Shown in pieces: positions 32,601 through 44,405 of a DNA stretch of 64,000 nucleotides. The position numbers and the translations under genes were made by a program. Under the pieces are notes generated by a model. It ran no database searches. It saw nothing but the letters and a program-made list of their open reading frames with translations, and was not told the DNA's origin. The stretch's first letter is position 1, and the number at the start of each line of letters is the position of its first letter. The stretch is from the NCBI GenBank assembly GCA_030674155.1, contig CM060342.1:18266514-18330513 (forward strand), given 5' to 3'. Origin of the DNA: Stramonita haemastoma (Eukaryota > Mollusca > Gastropoda > Neogastropoda > Muricidae).

Positions 32601-33376
32601 CCTCGTCTTCTGTGACGTTCCCGTACGGCTGTTCCCACGCCGCTCATTTCAATCTCCCCGCCACAGCCATACCCAGATTCGTTGTCTCATCCCGGGTTTG
32701 GAGTTACAGGAGCCCACATTAGGCCGCGCGGTGCACCAGCTCAGAGGCCCAGCACTTTCTGCTGGGTCATTTGGTGGTGTTCAGGTGTGTTTCTGGCAAC
32801 ATTTGGCAGCACCACTACTAAGCCCATCACTGTATTAGTCAGTCGCGAGCCATACTGATGTAGGTACCACCCACCCAGAGGTGCACCACACAACGTCCTC
32901 CAACGATCGATTCCCGCGAAACCCCAACACAAAAGGCTTTGACAAAATCACCACAGGCACAGAAGCGTATGGGAAACGAATTGAGTCACAATGAGACCAG
33001 AGCAACGTTGTGTGCACCGAATCAAAGGCAATTTATTATTGCATGATGATCAATGATGATGAGGATGTGTAAATGATGTGCTGTGGAGGTGCATCGCTTT
33101 GAGACTACTTGACAGGGTTGTTCTCTACGCTTACTGTCATAATATATCCGCGCACCAGGCCGAGAGATACAGACACTGCAGTGTTGTAGGTAATTGAGCA
33201 ACACTCTCAAATTCGCATCCGTATAAGTGATGAAGCTCGACTGTGTGGTCCATCTCCCACTGAGCCCACAGACACTCACTCTGGGTAGGAGCCGGCCGGA
33301 GCCCGAAAAATCCTATGACTTGATGAACCGCGCCTCCAGTCCGAATCAAGGCGCTACCACTGCGCATGGCTGCTGT
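32572..33376 (-). mobile_element. Family H SINE-like element (~800 bp) with target-site duplication
   Basis: Minus-oriented element with a poly-A tail (plus-strand T run 32570-32596) and a degraded tRNA-like head at about 33310-33375. The 13-bp repeat TGCAAAGTGACTT flanks it at 32559-32571 and 33377-33389, proving insertion into the duplicated segment. The second copy is at 42997-43858. Long blocks are identical between copies, such as 'gagactacttgacagggttg', and many differences are single-base indels. Confidence 0.85.
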
Positions 33377-33389
33377 TGCAAAGTGACTT

Positions 33390-35251
33390 AGTTTGTGGTG
33401 AGTATCCATATCTGATGGCAAGGTAAGTATGTTATTTTGTTGGAGTGTCCCATACCTGATTCCAAGGTAAGTGTGTTATTTTGAATTGATGCCATGTGTA
33501 TGTAGCATATTTTGGGGTTATACATTTTTTATTTTACAAGCTGCACCAACCACCATGACAGAGAGAAGGAAGACGTCTTGTAAAAACAGATTTTCCTGCA
33601 GTTTCTGGTTGTTGCTATCATTTAGTCTGCTGGTGATGTCAAATCTACAAGCTACAATGATCTAGTTTTGTGCTTCAAATGTATTTTGAGCAGTGTTTCA
33701 TGACAAGTGTTGTGCTGCAATATCAGTATTACTTACCTGTTTTGATGTCCACTTTAGCAAGTCTGACGGATCAGCCATTTTAAATTCAGGGCTGTTGATT
33801 TCTGCTTTCAGAAGCAATTTTAAAAAAAAAAAGTTGAACATGATTTTGCTTTTAGGTTTCGAAAAAAGGAAGATTTCTTTGTCTGATGATAATCACAGAA
33901 ATAAAACATAATTTGGCTTTTATGATTTGCAGCCTTTTGCAAAGTATTTAAAGGAAAAAAAATTGTATGTTGTTTACAGTAAAGTTTGATAAATCAGCTT
34001 TTAGATTTTGTAGCCTTTAGCATAGTACCACCCCCGAAGTTTAAAGTAAGATTTGATGGTAATTATAAAAATATAACATAGTTTGGCTTTTATTTATTTA
34101 TTTTTTACAGCCTTTGGTATAGTATAGCATAGTTTGGTGGCAATTATAGAAATATGATTTGGGTTTTAGGTTTTGAAACATTTTTCATAGTACTTTAAAG
34201 AATATATGATTTTTTTTAGGTAGTTTACAGAAAGGTTTGATAGCAATTATGAAACCAGATATTGCCACCGTAACAAAAAGAAAAGATTTTCTTTTATCTT
34301 CAGTAAGAGGGTGTGAAGGGGGGTGAAGCAGGAGTTGTTATGGTAGTTCTTTCTCTTTGAACCTCAGACAGAAACTTTAGTGGCCCTGTGTCTGTATGTA
34401 CTCAGTAATGTAGATTTGCTGTCCTTCCACTGATGTGCTATGTCTGTGAAGAAAGGTGGATGATATTACGGTCGTCACACTTCTTGCTCAACTTTGTTGC
34501 TATTTTTCTGCTCTGTGCACATCATACGCAAGTTAGTGAATTTGGCACTTGGCTTGTTCTAATGGCCTGGCTAGTCTCGGTCAAAGACTGTCATCATCTG
34601 TGTTAGTTTTTTGTGTGCGTGTTGTGAGAGTCCAAAAAGTAGATAGAAAGGATAGGAACTGGGATAGAAAATCGTAGGGAATGTCCCCTACCCTAGTTTC
34701 AGAGAACAACGTAGCAAGTCATCAGACCTTACTACAGTACATTCTTGTTTTGCTGTTGTGAGAGACGGTGCACTGGAAACGTTAGGTTGATGGGTAGAAC
34801 CAGCATGATGTCAAAGTCCTCTACAGCATGTATGTTAATTAATTTGAGGGTTGTCATACTGTGAATAGCATGGTTTATAGTCTGGTAGTGCAGCTTGTTG
34901 TGCAGTGTGGAATTACCCGCAAAATATGTAACTGTCTTGTGTGTACATTGATGCCATTTGTATTGAAATACATAGCTGATGTTTTATGTACACATGTAAC
35001 TGTATATCAAGGCCACATGCAGGTGATGCCTACATGTGGCGTCGGTATACAGAGCATGTCAGAATGTAGGGGAAAGACCTAAGGGGCCAGTTTCACAAGA
35101 AAGCAGTCGACAAAGTACATGTCCAGATTTACAGGACAGATTACCCCATGCGTGTAGCTTTCATTGTAGCGTGTAGCTAGGCAGTTTGTAGCAAATTGAA
35201 GAGGACCGTCAGAAATGGTAGCAGCCTGTCCAAATTTGTCATCACACATCT
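33390..35251. other. Intergenic, no gene recognised; weak ~120-bp tandem structure at 33880-34255
   Basis: 'tttggcttttat' plus 'cagcctttg' and 'tttgatggtaattat'-like blocks recur several times, suggesting old tandem duplication. The rest appears unique and non-coding. Confidence 0.45.
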
Positions 35252-35655
35252 GTGGTCTAGAGATAGTGCACCTGGCTAGAAAATGAAAAGTCCAGTTCGA
35301 AGTGTGTGGTGTTTCAATCCCTGTTTGTGCCCTGGACTTCCCCCCTATCCACTAGATCTTGAGTGGTGGTCTGGGTGCTAGTCTTTAGGATGAGATGATA
35401 AACGAAGGTCCGGTGTACAACACTCATTTGGCGCACATTAAAGAACGCATGGCAGCAAGCGAGTTGCCCCAGGCAAAATTCTGTAGAAAAAAAGCCACAC
35501 TGATAGAGCAATATGCACTTGATGACAGGAAAAGCAAAAAAAAAGTAAAGGGTGGCACTGCTCTTGTGGCGGCACACTCTCCCCAGGGAGAGCAGCCAGA
35601 ATTTCACTAGGAGAAATCTGCCACGACTTAAAAGTGGTATACAATACAGTACCAA
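35252..35655 (+). mobile_element. SINE family B copy, near full length
   Basis: Head TGTGGTCTAGAGATAGTGCA with a diverged B-box region, then body 'gccccaggcaaaattctgta' and 3' end 'cactctccccagggagagca' ... 'aatttcactaggagaaatct'. Confidence 0.82.
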
Positions 35656-36029
35656 AGAAATGTCAACTCGTACATTTCAGTGATTGTAAGTGGTGCGGAG
35701 GCAGAAGTGTCTCCTGCATATCGAGTACTTCTGCAATAGAATAGAATGCTAGCATTTGTCGTGGAAAGCTATTTATATTTATATCAGTGGTCAACTATGA
35801 AACTGGCCCCTGGTTTTTCATCTCTGCACTGTCCACCAATGAAAAGGTCCCATTCTCCATCAGTGAAAATGCAGCAGAGTAGAGTGAGGGGCTTGGCTTG
35901 GGATGCTTTTCAGCAGGTTTGCCCAGTTCATACACACAGCCGCTGTGACCCGAGTAGTGTTGTGACTTGTTGGCACTGTCTGTCTGTCACAGCAGGGTTT
36001 TTTACTGCCTTATATTGTGACTTTCCATC

Positions 36030-36560
36030 ACATTATTATGTCGCATTGCACCACAAGTCAATTTGTAGTTCCCATTTTAGCAATTTTATTTATTTAAAAA
36101 AAAATCTGCAATAGGAAAACTACTCAATGCAAAAAAAAAACAGATTGAAAATCAATTTGTAGTTCCCATTTTATCAATTTTGTTTGTTTATTTTTTAAAA
36201 GTCAATCTGCAATAGAAAAACTACTCAATGCAAAAAAAAACTGATTGAAAATGAGATAATTCTTTGAAAAGATATTGCAATTTGAAATGCTAAGACTCCA
36301 GTAAACGACAAAATGAGAAATTTTACATAGTAAAAGGTGGTCAGATTGAGAACTTGTTTTTTTCTAAATGAAAGGAAATGGAATTACACCTTGATTGATG
36401 CTTGTTCAGTACAAGGTAGAAGAATAGCTCCTAGTGTTATATTTAATCAAAATCTCAAAAAACTATAAACACGATCCTAGTTTTATATTCAGTAAAAAAC
36501 AACAACAAACAAACAAACAAAAAAGACCCTAGTTTTATATTCAATTAAAATTGAAAACAC
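36030..36560 (+). repeat. Second copy of duplicated segment, with internal ~95-bp tandem duplication
   Basis: 'tcaatttgtagttcccattt' to 'gattgaaaat' occurs twice in a row (about 36058-36250). The segment continues with 'cctagttttatattca' twice (36475-36545), and those blocks recur at 38354-38410. Confidence 0.75.
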
Positions 36561-36562
36561 AG

Positions 36563-36643
<81 letters not shown>
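36563..36643. repeat. 81-bp poly-C homopolymer
   Basis: Uninterrupted cytosine run, the longest homopolymer in the window. Its true length is uncertain because such runs are poorly sequenced. It is translated spuriously as poly-Pro/poly-Gly frames. Confidence 0.95.
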
Positions 36644-36654
36644 AGCAGAAAAAT

Positions 36655-36800
36655 GAGGTGCAATGTGACATTTTGTGATGGAGGGAGAGTGAGGCACTCT
36701 TCCACTTTTTTACACTTAGAATTTTTAGCACACAGTTCCACACACTTAGATGCAAAATGATCGGACATACTTATTTCAGTCATCTGTTTATTTCTCAATG
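36655..36800 (+). repeat. Leader segment upstream of minisatellite array 1
   Basis: 'gtgcaatgtgacattttgtg' and 'agttccacacacttag', then 'gacatacttatttcag'. The same blocks precede array 2 at 38425-38475 and 38945-39006. Confidence 0.8.
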
Positions 36801-38333
36801 CAGGGGGGAAAGGAGGACAAGAGACGGGGGAGGGGGGGAGGACAGGGGGGGAGAGACAGGGGGGGGGAGAGGAGACAGGAGGAAGGGACAGGGGGGGGAG
36901 GAAGAGAAAGGAGGGGGCGGAGAGGAGGGAGGGGGAGGGGAGAGGAGGAGGGAGAGACGGGGAGGGGGGAGAGACAGGAGGGGGAGAGACAGGGAGAGAG
37001 GACGAAGGGAGAGGAGGGGGAGAGACAAGAGAACAGAGGGGGGGAGAGACAAGGAGAGGGAGGGAGAGGACAGGAGAGCAGGGGGGAGACAAGAGGACAG
37101 GAGGGGGGGAGACAGAGAGGGGAGGAGAGGACAGAGACAGGGAGGGGGGGAGGAGAGACAAGAGGGGGGAGAGGACAAGGGAGAGGAAGGGAGAGACAAG
37201 GGGACAGGAAGGGGGAGAGACAAGGGACAGGAAGGGGAGAGACAAGAGGGGGGGGGGGAGAGACAAGAGACAGGGAGACAGGGGGGGAGAGACAAGGGAC
37301 AGGAAGGGGAGAGACAAGGGGGGGAGAGAAGGGGAGGAGAGGGGAGAGACAGGGGGGGGGGGGAGACAAGAGGGGAAGGAGGGGAGAGACAAGGGACAGG
37401 AAGGGGAGAGACAAGAGGGGGGGGAGGGGAGACAAGGGGAGGGAGGACAAGGGGGGAGGAGAGGGGAGACAAGGGGGGGGGAGAGGACAAGGGGGAGAGG
37501 GGGGGGAGAGACGAGGGGAGGAGAGACAAGGGACAGGAAGGGGAGAACAAGAGGGGGGGAGAGACAAGGGACAGGAAGGGGAGAGAAAGAGGGGGGGGGA
37601 GAGAGGACAAGAGACAGGAAGGGGAGAGACAAGGGACAGGAAGGGGAGAGACAAGGGACAGGAAGGGGAGAGACAAGAGGGGGGGGGGAGACAGAGGGGG
37701 AGAGACAAGGGACAGACATAGGGGGAGAGACAAGGGACAGGAAGGGGAGAGACAAGAGGGGGGGGGAGAGACAAGAGAGGGGCTAGAGACGAGGGAGGAG
37801 AGACAAGGGACAGGAAGGGGAGAGACAAGAGGGGGGGAGAGACAGAGGGGGGAGAGACAAGGGACAGGAAGGGGAGAGACAAGAGGGGGGGGAGAGACAA
37901 GAGGGGGGAGAGACAAGGGACAGGAAGGGGAGAGACAAGAGGGGGGGGAGAGACAAGGGACAGGAGGGGAGAGAACAAGGGACAGGAAAGGGGAGAGACA
38001 AGGACAGGAAGGGGGAGAGACGAGGGACAGACGAGAGACAGGAGGGAGAGACAAGAGACAGGACGGGAGAGAGACAGGAGACAGGGGGGAGAGACAGGAA
38101 GTGGGAGAGACAAGACAGGAGGGGGAGAGACAAGAGACAGGATGGGGGAGAGACAAGACAGGAGGGGGAGAGACAAGACAGGAGGGGGAGAGACAAGAGA
38201 CAGGATGGGGGAGAGACAGGAGGGGGAGAGACAGGAGAGACAAGAGAGGGAAGACAGGGAGGGGGGAGAGACAAGAGACAGGAGGGGGAGGGACAGGAAG
38301 GGGGAGAGACAAGAGACAGGAGGGGGGAGAATC
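36801..38333. repeat. Purine-rich minisatellite array 1 (GAGAGACAAGGGACAGGAAGG type)
   Basis: About 1.5 kb composed almost entirely of A, G and C in GGGG-rich units of roughly 20-40 bp. A typical unit is GGGGAGAGACAAGGGACAGG with variants of the G run. The strand is almost free of T, so all frames stay open. The 323- to 530-codon frames on both strands are artefacts (Arg/Gly/Glu-rich or Ser/Pro/Leu-rich). Dense G runs give quadruplex potential. Confidence 0.95.
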
Positions 38334-38334
38334 T

Positions 38335-39006
38335 AAAAAAAAACTATAAACATGATCCTAGTTTTATATTCAGTATAAAAAAAAAAAAGACCCTAGTTTT
38401 ATATTCAACCAAAATTGAAAAGTGAATTAGGTGCAATGTGACATTTTGTGGGGGAGGGAAAGTAAGGTACTCTTCCACTGGAGAGCAGACAGACATAGTT
38501 GCAACAACAAGTTGCACCACTACTCAGGTTACAGTGGCTGTGTGTGTCAACTGGGCAAACCTGCTGAAAAGCATGCAAGTCAAGCCAGTGCTTATTTAAT
38601 TATTTTTTTTAATTAGGTCTTCCCCCAATGTTGGAGTGTTGTGGTAAGTGAGTTGTTCCCCCAGTGGGAGAGGGTGAACTGTGCACGCAGACTTGCTGAG
38701 CTGCGTGCACGCCAAGCCATTGCTTGGCTCTTTCCTCATTGGAGGAAAAGGGGGCCTCCTGATTGGAGGAAAGTGTAGCGAGTAGTACTCACTTGAGCAA
38801 AACTGGACCCTATATAAAGAACATAACCACGGGGGAGGGTGGGGTTTACTGGTATTTTTAAATTGCCAGTGAGTGATTAGGGGTGGGCGTAGGGCTATGT
38901 ATAAATTGGATTTATGAGCAACAAGCACATAGATTTCACAGCATTTCCACACATTTTTAGCACAGTTCCACACACTTAGCAAAATGATCAGACATACTTA
39001 TTTCAG
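38335..39006 (+). repeat. Duplicated leader segment upstream of array 2, with ~470-bp extra sequence
   Basis: 'catgatcctagttttatatt', 'gtgcaatgtgacattttgtg' and 'agttccacacacttagcaaa' occur in the same order as at 36470-36790. They flank 38476-38944, which is absent from copy 1. The extra segment contains a TATATAAA sequence at 38811-38818 but no supported gene. Confidence 0.7.
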
Positions 39007-39945
39007 AGGGAGACAGGAGGGAGGGGGGGAGAGACAGGAGGGGGGGGGGAGAAAGGATGGCGAGACAGGAGGGGGGGGGGAGAAAGGATGGCGAGACAGG
39101 AGGGGGGGGGGAGGAGAGGAGGGGGGGGGAGAGGAGGGAGGGGGGAGAGAGAGGGGAGAGAGGAGGGGGGGAGAGGAGGGGGGGGAGAGAGAAGGAGGGG
39201 GGGAGAGAGGAGGGGGGGGAGAGAAAGGGGAGAGGGGGGGGGGAGAGACAGGAGGAGGGGGGAGAAAGGAGGGGGGGGAGAAAGGAGGGGGGGAGGAGAA
39301 GGAGAGGGGGGGGGGGGAGAGAAAGGGTGGAGAGACAGGAGGGAGGGGGAGAAAGGGTGGAGAGACAGGAGGAGGGGGGAGAAAGGGTGGAGAGACAGGA
39401 GGAGGGTGGAGAGACAGGGGAGGAGGGTGGAGAGACAGGAGGAGGGTGGAGAGGACAGGAGGAGGGTGGAGAGACAGGAGGGGGGGGTGGAGAGACAGGA
39501 GGGGGGGGGGAGAAAGGGTGGAGAGACAGGAGGGGGGGAGAAAGGGTGGAGAGACAGGAGGGGGGGAGGGTGGAGAGGGGGAGAAAGGGTGGAGAGACAG
39601 GAGGGGGGGAGAAAGGGTGGAGAGACAGGAGGGGGGGGAGAAAGGGTGGAGAGACAGGAGGGGGAGAAAGGGTGGAGAGACAGGAGGAGGGGGAGAAAGG
39701 GTGGAGAGACAGGAGGGGGTGGAGAAAGGGTGGAGAGACAGGAGGGGGGTGGAGAAAGGGTGGAGAGACAGGAGGGGTGGAGAAAGGGTGGAGAGACAGG
39801 AGGGGGGTGGAGAAAGGGTGGAGAGACAGGAGGGGGGGGAGAAAGGGTGGAGAGACAGGAGGTGGAGAGACAGGAGGGGGGGGGGAGAAAGGTGGGGACA
39901 GGAGGGGGGGAGACGGGGAGAGAGAAAGGAGGGAGAGTGTGTGTT
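39007..39945. repeat. Purine-rich minisatellite array 2 (AGAAAGGGTGGAGAGACAGG type)
   Basis: Units of about 28 bp: AGAAAGGGTGGAGAGACAGG followed by a G run of variable length. Homogeneous from 39300 to 39890. The reading frames here are artefacts. Confidence 0.95.
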
Positions 39946-40159
39946 GTGGTTGTGGGGGGGGGGGGGGGTGGATGTGTTATGTGAGCGATGTGTGTATGTG
40001 AGCGTGGGTGTATGTGTGAACGCGCGGTATAATGCGTAAATAATGGTGATCATATGTTTTCTTGTCAGAACATTGTATCTAAATATTGGTGTTTGCAAAT
40101 GCGTGTGTGCGCGCGAGTGTTTGTGACATTTTTTATTTGAAGTTATCAAATAATGTCTC

Positions 40160-40632
40160 AACAAGGGAGGGAGGGGGGGGGGGCAGGAGGAGGTGGAGAG
40201 AGACAGGTGGGGGGGGGGGGGCAGGAGGAGGGGGGGGGGGGGCAGGAGGAGGGAGAGAGACAGGAGGGGGGGGGGCAGGAGGAGGGGGGGGGGCAGGAGG
40301 AGGAGGGGGAGAGACAGGAGGGGGGGGGGGGGCAGGAGGAGGGAGAGAGACAGGAGGGGGGGGGGGGCAGGAGGAGGGAGAGAGACAGGAGGGGGGGGGG
40401 GCAGGAGGAGGGAGAGAGACAGGAGGGGGGGGGGCAGGAGGAGGAGAGAGGACAGGAGGGGGGGGAGGGGGCAGGAGGAGGGAGAGAGAAGGAGGGGGGG
40501 GGGGCAGGAGGGGGAGAGAGACAGGAGGGGGGGGGGGGGGGGAGGAGGAGGAGGGGAGAGAGACAGGAGGGGGGAGAGAAGGGTGGAGAGAACAGGGGGG
40601 GAGAAAGGGTGGAGAGACAGGGGGGGAGAAAA
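40160..40632. repeat. Purine-rich minisatellite array 3 (GCAGGAGGAGGGAGAGAGACAGG type)
   Basis: Units of about 34 bp: GCAGGAGGAGGGAGAGAGAC, AGG, then a long G run. It is separated from array 2 by about 200 bp of TG/CG-rich sequence (39945-40159). No real coding capacity. Confidence 0.95.
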
Positions 40633-41850
40633 GTCCTTAGCAGGGCACCTGCAATGTAGTAGATGGGCCTGCTGCACTGGAATTCCTGAAACACAAAGCC
40701 CCAACATACAGCTTCAAGTAGGTTTATATATATATATATATAAATTTTTGCTTTCAATTCAATAAACTTGTGAACAAATATCCAAGTCGTTTTTATCTTT
40801 TGAATTTTGTTGCTTTCCTGTCCATTTCATGCACACTGCTGAAGCTGGGGTAGTGGTCATGTCACTGGCAATGTTATCCCATTCTTTAACTGACGTAACG
40901 CACACCATACGGTTTCTGGATAATTTGGGAAATAGGTACAACAGGGGAGAAAATATCGCCAGTGATGTCACCACTAACCCAACTTCACAGGGATTCTACA
41001 CAGCCACCCATCCGAAGTGTTGATTCTAGGATTTTCATATAAATCAGCCAAAAGCCCGTTGGCACTGGTTTTTTTAAGTTCACAAAATCAGTGCATGGAG
41101 ATTTCAACATTTTGTATTGCCATACTGGCATAAAGTGCGACAATGGCAAACCTTTATTCGAATAAGCACGACACTGTCTTTTCTTCTTCTTTCATTTTGT
41201 GCATCCATATGTTAATTTAATGATCTGCCAGAATCTTGCATCCTAGATCAACACCGACCCTATCCGAACATAAATATTTTGGCAACAACTGAAAATTTCA
41301 CAATAAGAAACGCCTCTATTAAATTAAATCAAAGCGCAATATAAAATCTTTTATAAAGAAATATTAAAGCATAGCTGCCAACTATTCCTTTTCCCCAGAA
41401 TTTGTCCACTTTCTCACCACAATTCCATTTTTCCACGAATCATCTACATGTACCCAGATATCAAAGAAAAGTGCAGAACCTGACTGCTGTCCACACGGCA
41501 AAAGTTAGGCCTTCTACTGCATTCTGTGCTGGTGTCATTTCAAAATGGTGACTGGCAGATTTGAGCTGTCTTGCGACACTATGGCAGTTACCTGAAAACT
41601 CCAAGGAAGGCAACTGTGCAATGAAAACGGAGTTCAGGGACTAGATAGCCCAGTGACAATGAACAAGCACTTTTGCTGAGCATGTGACAAGCAGTTGTGA
41701 GCAGGAGAACAGCTATAGCAAACTATGAAGAGCCCACACAGTCTGGCTCAAATTTGACACTTTGGACTTCCTCTGCTATAAGATATAACGCAACAAAGAT
41801 TAATGCAACTGGTACTCCACAACTGTGTACTTTTTAGCCTTTTTTCCCTT
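40633..41850. other. Intergenic, no gene recognised
   Basis: AT-rich sequence after array 3, with a short (TA)n tract at 40726-40741. No exon-like frame or repeat family recognised. Confidence 0.5.
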
Positions 41851-41854
41851 TGTT

Positions 41855-42195
41855 TTTTGGCTAGAGCTCCAAGATTCACTTGCGGTAAGACTTTGCATAT
41901 GCAATGGTTTTGCCCAACTTTAAGGTAGCTTGCACGCCTACTTTAGGGATGATGGCATAAGCAAGCACAACACCAGTGTGCATGCATTTTTTTCATTTTG
42001 TCATCCATTCCCACCAGCTTGCAATGGACTATTCTTTTGAAAGGTGAAATGGGTTTTAACCTGCGTGCAAGATGTTCTGTATGGGTTGGCACACTGGACC
42101 TCAGTTTACAGTCTCGTCTGAAGGACTTTTGGTGGAGTGGAGTCGGCATTGATGTTAACTCCAGGGGAAAAAATTTCATAAACGGGCATTTTGGT
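41855..42195 (-). mobile_element. SINE family E copy
   Basis: Minus orientation: 3' signature 'ggctagagctccaagattca', 'aaggtagcttgcacgcctac', then body to 'ttgatgttaactccagggga'. The tRNA-like head is mostly lost. Confidence 0.7.
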
Positions 42196-42214
42196 GGTAG
42201 CTCAAATCTGGTAG

Positions 42215-42275
42215 CACATTTTCACTCATAAAACAGACAACAGTAGTTGCTGCCTGAGTGTTCAAAGAAGATTGT
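42215..42275 (+). repeat. Family F 3' fragment
   Basis: 'cagtagttgctgcctgagtg' with flanks, immediately next to the SINE E copy. Confidence 0.5.
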
Positions 42276-42629
42276 GGGTGCAACACCCCAACTACCAGGC
42301 TATCCCACCATTCCCCCCCAAATTGTCTACTGATATTCTACTTTGAGAACACAGACTTAAGTGTTTATTGCACTTTCGTCTGATACAGCCATTTCATTTC
42401 ATAGCATGGCACATTATTCTTTCCCCACTACATCAAGGTGTCAGAAGATGACAAGTTTGCTCCTTCAGCCATCAAAAATGCCTCAGCTGCTAAAGGTTTT
42501 TTTTTTTCAATTCTCAAAAGTTGGCAGCTTTGCTAAATTCAACAAAAAGATATGAGCACAGCAACTTCACTGACAGGTCTTTATCTGGATCATAAGACCC
42601 CCCCTCACCCCCAAAGAAGCTGACAAAAA

Positions 42630-42905
42630 TTACCTTTTCACCTCCAACCTGGGTTTAGATGAAAATGTGATGTGAAAAAAACAAAACCAAAAAACCCAAG
42701 AAAAACAAAACAAAAAGAAAAGAAAATGTGACGTGACTAAGGAAGGGGGAAAATAGTTAGGAAAAAAATCCCTTCCAAGCTGCAATAAAACGATAATCCA
42801 AACAACAACAAAACAGCAATGAATATTGAATAAGATCACTGCTGCCCCACGTTCCAATAATAATCCAAATAACAACAAAACAGCAATGAATAAGATCATG
42901 GCTGT
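42630..42905. repeat. Low-complexity A/C region with a short tandem duplication
   Basis: 'aacaacaaaacagcaatgaa' occurs twice (about 42801 and 42871), as part of a block of roughly 70 bp. Confidence 0.6.
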
Positions 42906-42996
42906 ACCACACATTTGACAGTTCCATCAACTAATATGATTCTTTTGTGACGTGTGAAGGCACAAGTTAACACTGTTTTTTCCCCCCCTCTTTTTT

Positions 42997-43858
42997 TTTT
43001 TTTTTTTTTTGCTGCCTCGTCTTCTGTGACGTTCCCGTACTGCTGTTCCCACGCCGCTCATTTCAATCTCCCCGCCACAGCCATACCCAGATTCCTTGTG
43101 TCTCACCCCCGGGGTCGGGAGTCCACAGGGAGCTCATCAATATTAGGCCGCTGCGGGGCCACCAGCCAGAGGGGCCCTGCACTTCTGCTGGGTCACTTTG
43201 GTGGTGTTCAGTGGTGCCTGTTCTGAGCTAACATACGCAGGACACCACCTACTAAGCCCCCTACTAACGACAGTATTAGCTCAGTCGCAGAGCCAGACTG
43301 AGTGAGTCACCCACCCAAGGTGGCAACCACCACAACGTCCCTCCAACGACCGCCTCCCCACGAACCCCCAACCCCAAAGGCTTTGACACAAATTCACCAC
43401 AGGCACAGAAGCGTATGGGGAAACCGAATCTGAGGTCACCATGAGACCAGAGCAACGGAGGCCACCGAACCAGAGGCAATTTTTATTATTGCATGATGAT
43501 CAATGATGATGAGGATGATGTAATGATGCTGCTGTGGAGGTGCATCCGCTTTGAGACTACTTGACAGGGTTGTTCTCTACGCTTACTGTCATAATATATC
43601 CCGGCGTCAACCAGGCCCGAGAGATACAGACACCTGCAGTGTTGGTCAGGTAATTAGAGCAACACTCTCAAATTCGCATCCGTAAAGTGGATGAAGCTCG
43701 ACTGTATGGTCCCAGTCTCCCCACTGAGCCCACAGCACACTCACTCTGGGTAGGAGCCGGCCGGAGCCCGAAAAAATCCCTATGACTTATGGGATTCGAA
43801 CCCGCGACCTTCCAGTCCGGAATCCACGGCGCTAACCACTGCGCCATGGCGGCTGGTT
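42997..43858 (-). mobile_element. Family H SINE-like element with intact tRNA-Arg-like head and target-site duplication
   Basis: Minus-oriented copy with poly-A tail at the left. Its head at 43788-43856 reads on the minus strand GCCGCCATGGCGCAGTGG, then GGTTCGAATCCC. These are perfect A-box (TGGCGCAGTGG) and B-box (GGTTCGAATCC) matches, and CCG stands at the anticodon position. The 10-bp repeat CCTCTTTTTT occurs at 42987-42996 and 43859-43868. At about 860 bp it is long for a SINE. Confidence 0.85.
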
Positions 43859-44204
43859 CCTCTTTTTTGTCTTTTGCCAAAATAACACACAGGTCAAGGT
43901 CAACTTTCGATACAGGATAACAGAGAATGTAACAGTCCTATGATTTCAAACGGAATGCCCAAACTGCCATTACTGAATCAAATATTGCTGCACAACACTC
44001 CTTGCAGTGAAAATGGAGTACTGGACTTTGCAATATAATCATTTAAACCTGCAGAACAAATGAAAAAAATAAGTGCCATTTGTTGCTACAAATCGGGAAA
44101 GCAGCACAAATTAGAATTTGCTTCATGTGTGTGGGTCTTTAGAATCTTGACTATCATGCTGACAATTGTACAGTATCAATGTTTCATACTGCATACACTT
44201 TTTA

Positions 44205-44405
44205 AGAGGGCGCAAGATATTCTTCATGTGTTTGTACATGTGACCTTGGTTTATGGTCTCATTGGAAAGACTTTCTGGGGAGTCGAGTTGGTGCTGATGT
44301 TAACTGCGCAGGAAAAATTCCCTGGTACAGGTGACTGGGTGGTGGCTTGAACACACACCATCAGATGGTGTGCTCAACACTCTCACTGCTGACTAGGCTA
44401 TCCGG
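44205..44405 (-). mobile_element. SINE family D/E head-side fragment
   Basis: 'gatgttaactgcgcaggaaa' with body and a degenerate tRNA-like head ending at 'gactaggctatcc'. Confidence 0.6.

Noticed and set aside
36541..40765. Reading frames of 160-570 codons on both strands
   Set aside because: All fall in T-poor or A-poor purine/pyrimidine minisatellites. Composition is Arg/Gly/Glu or Ser/Pro/Leu only, frames are open on every strand, and there is no domain.
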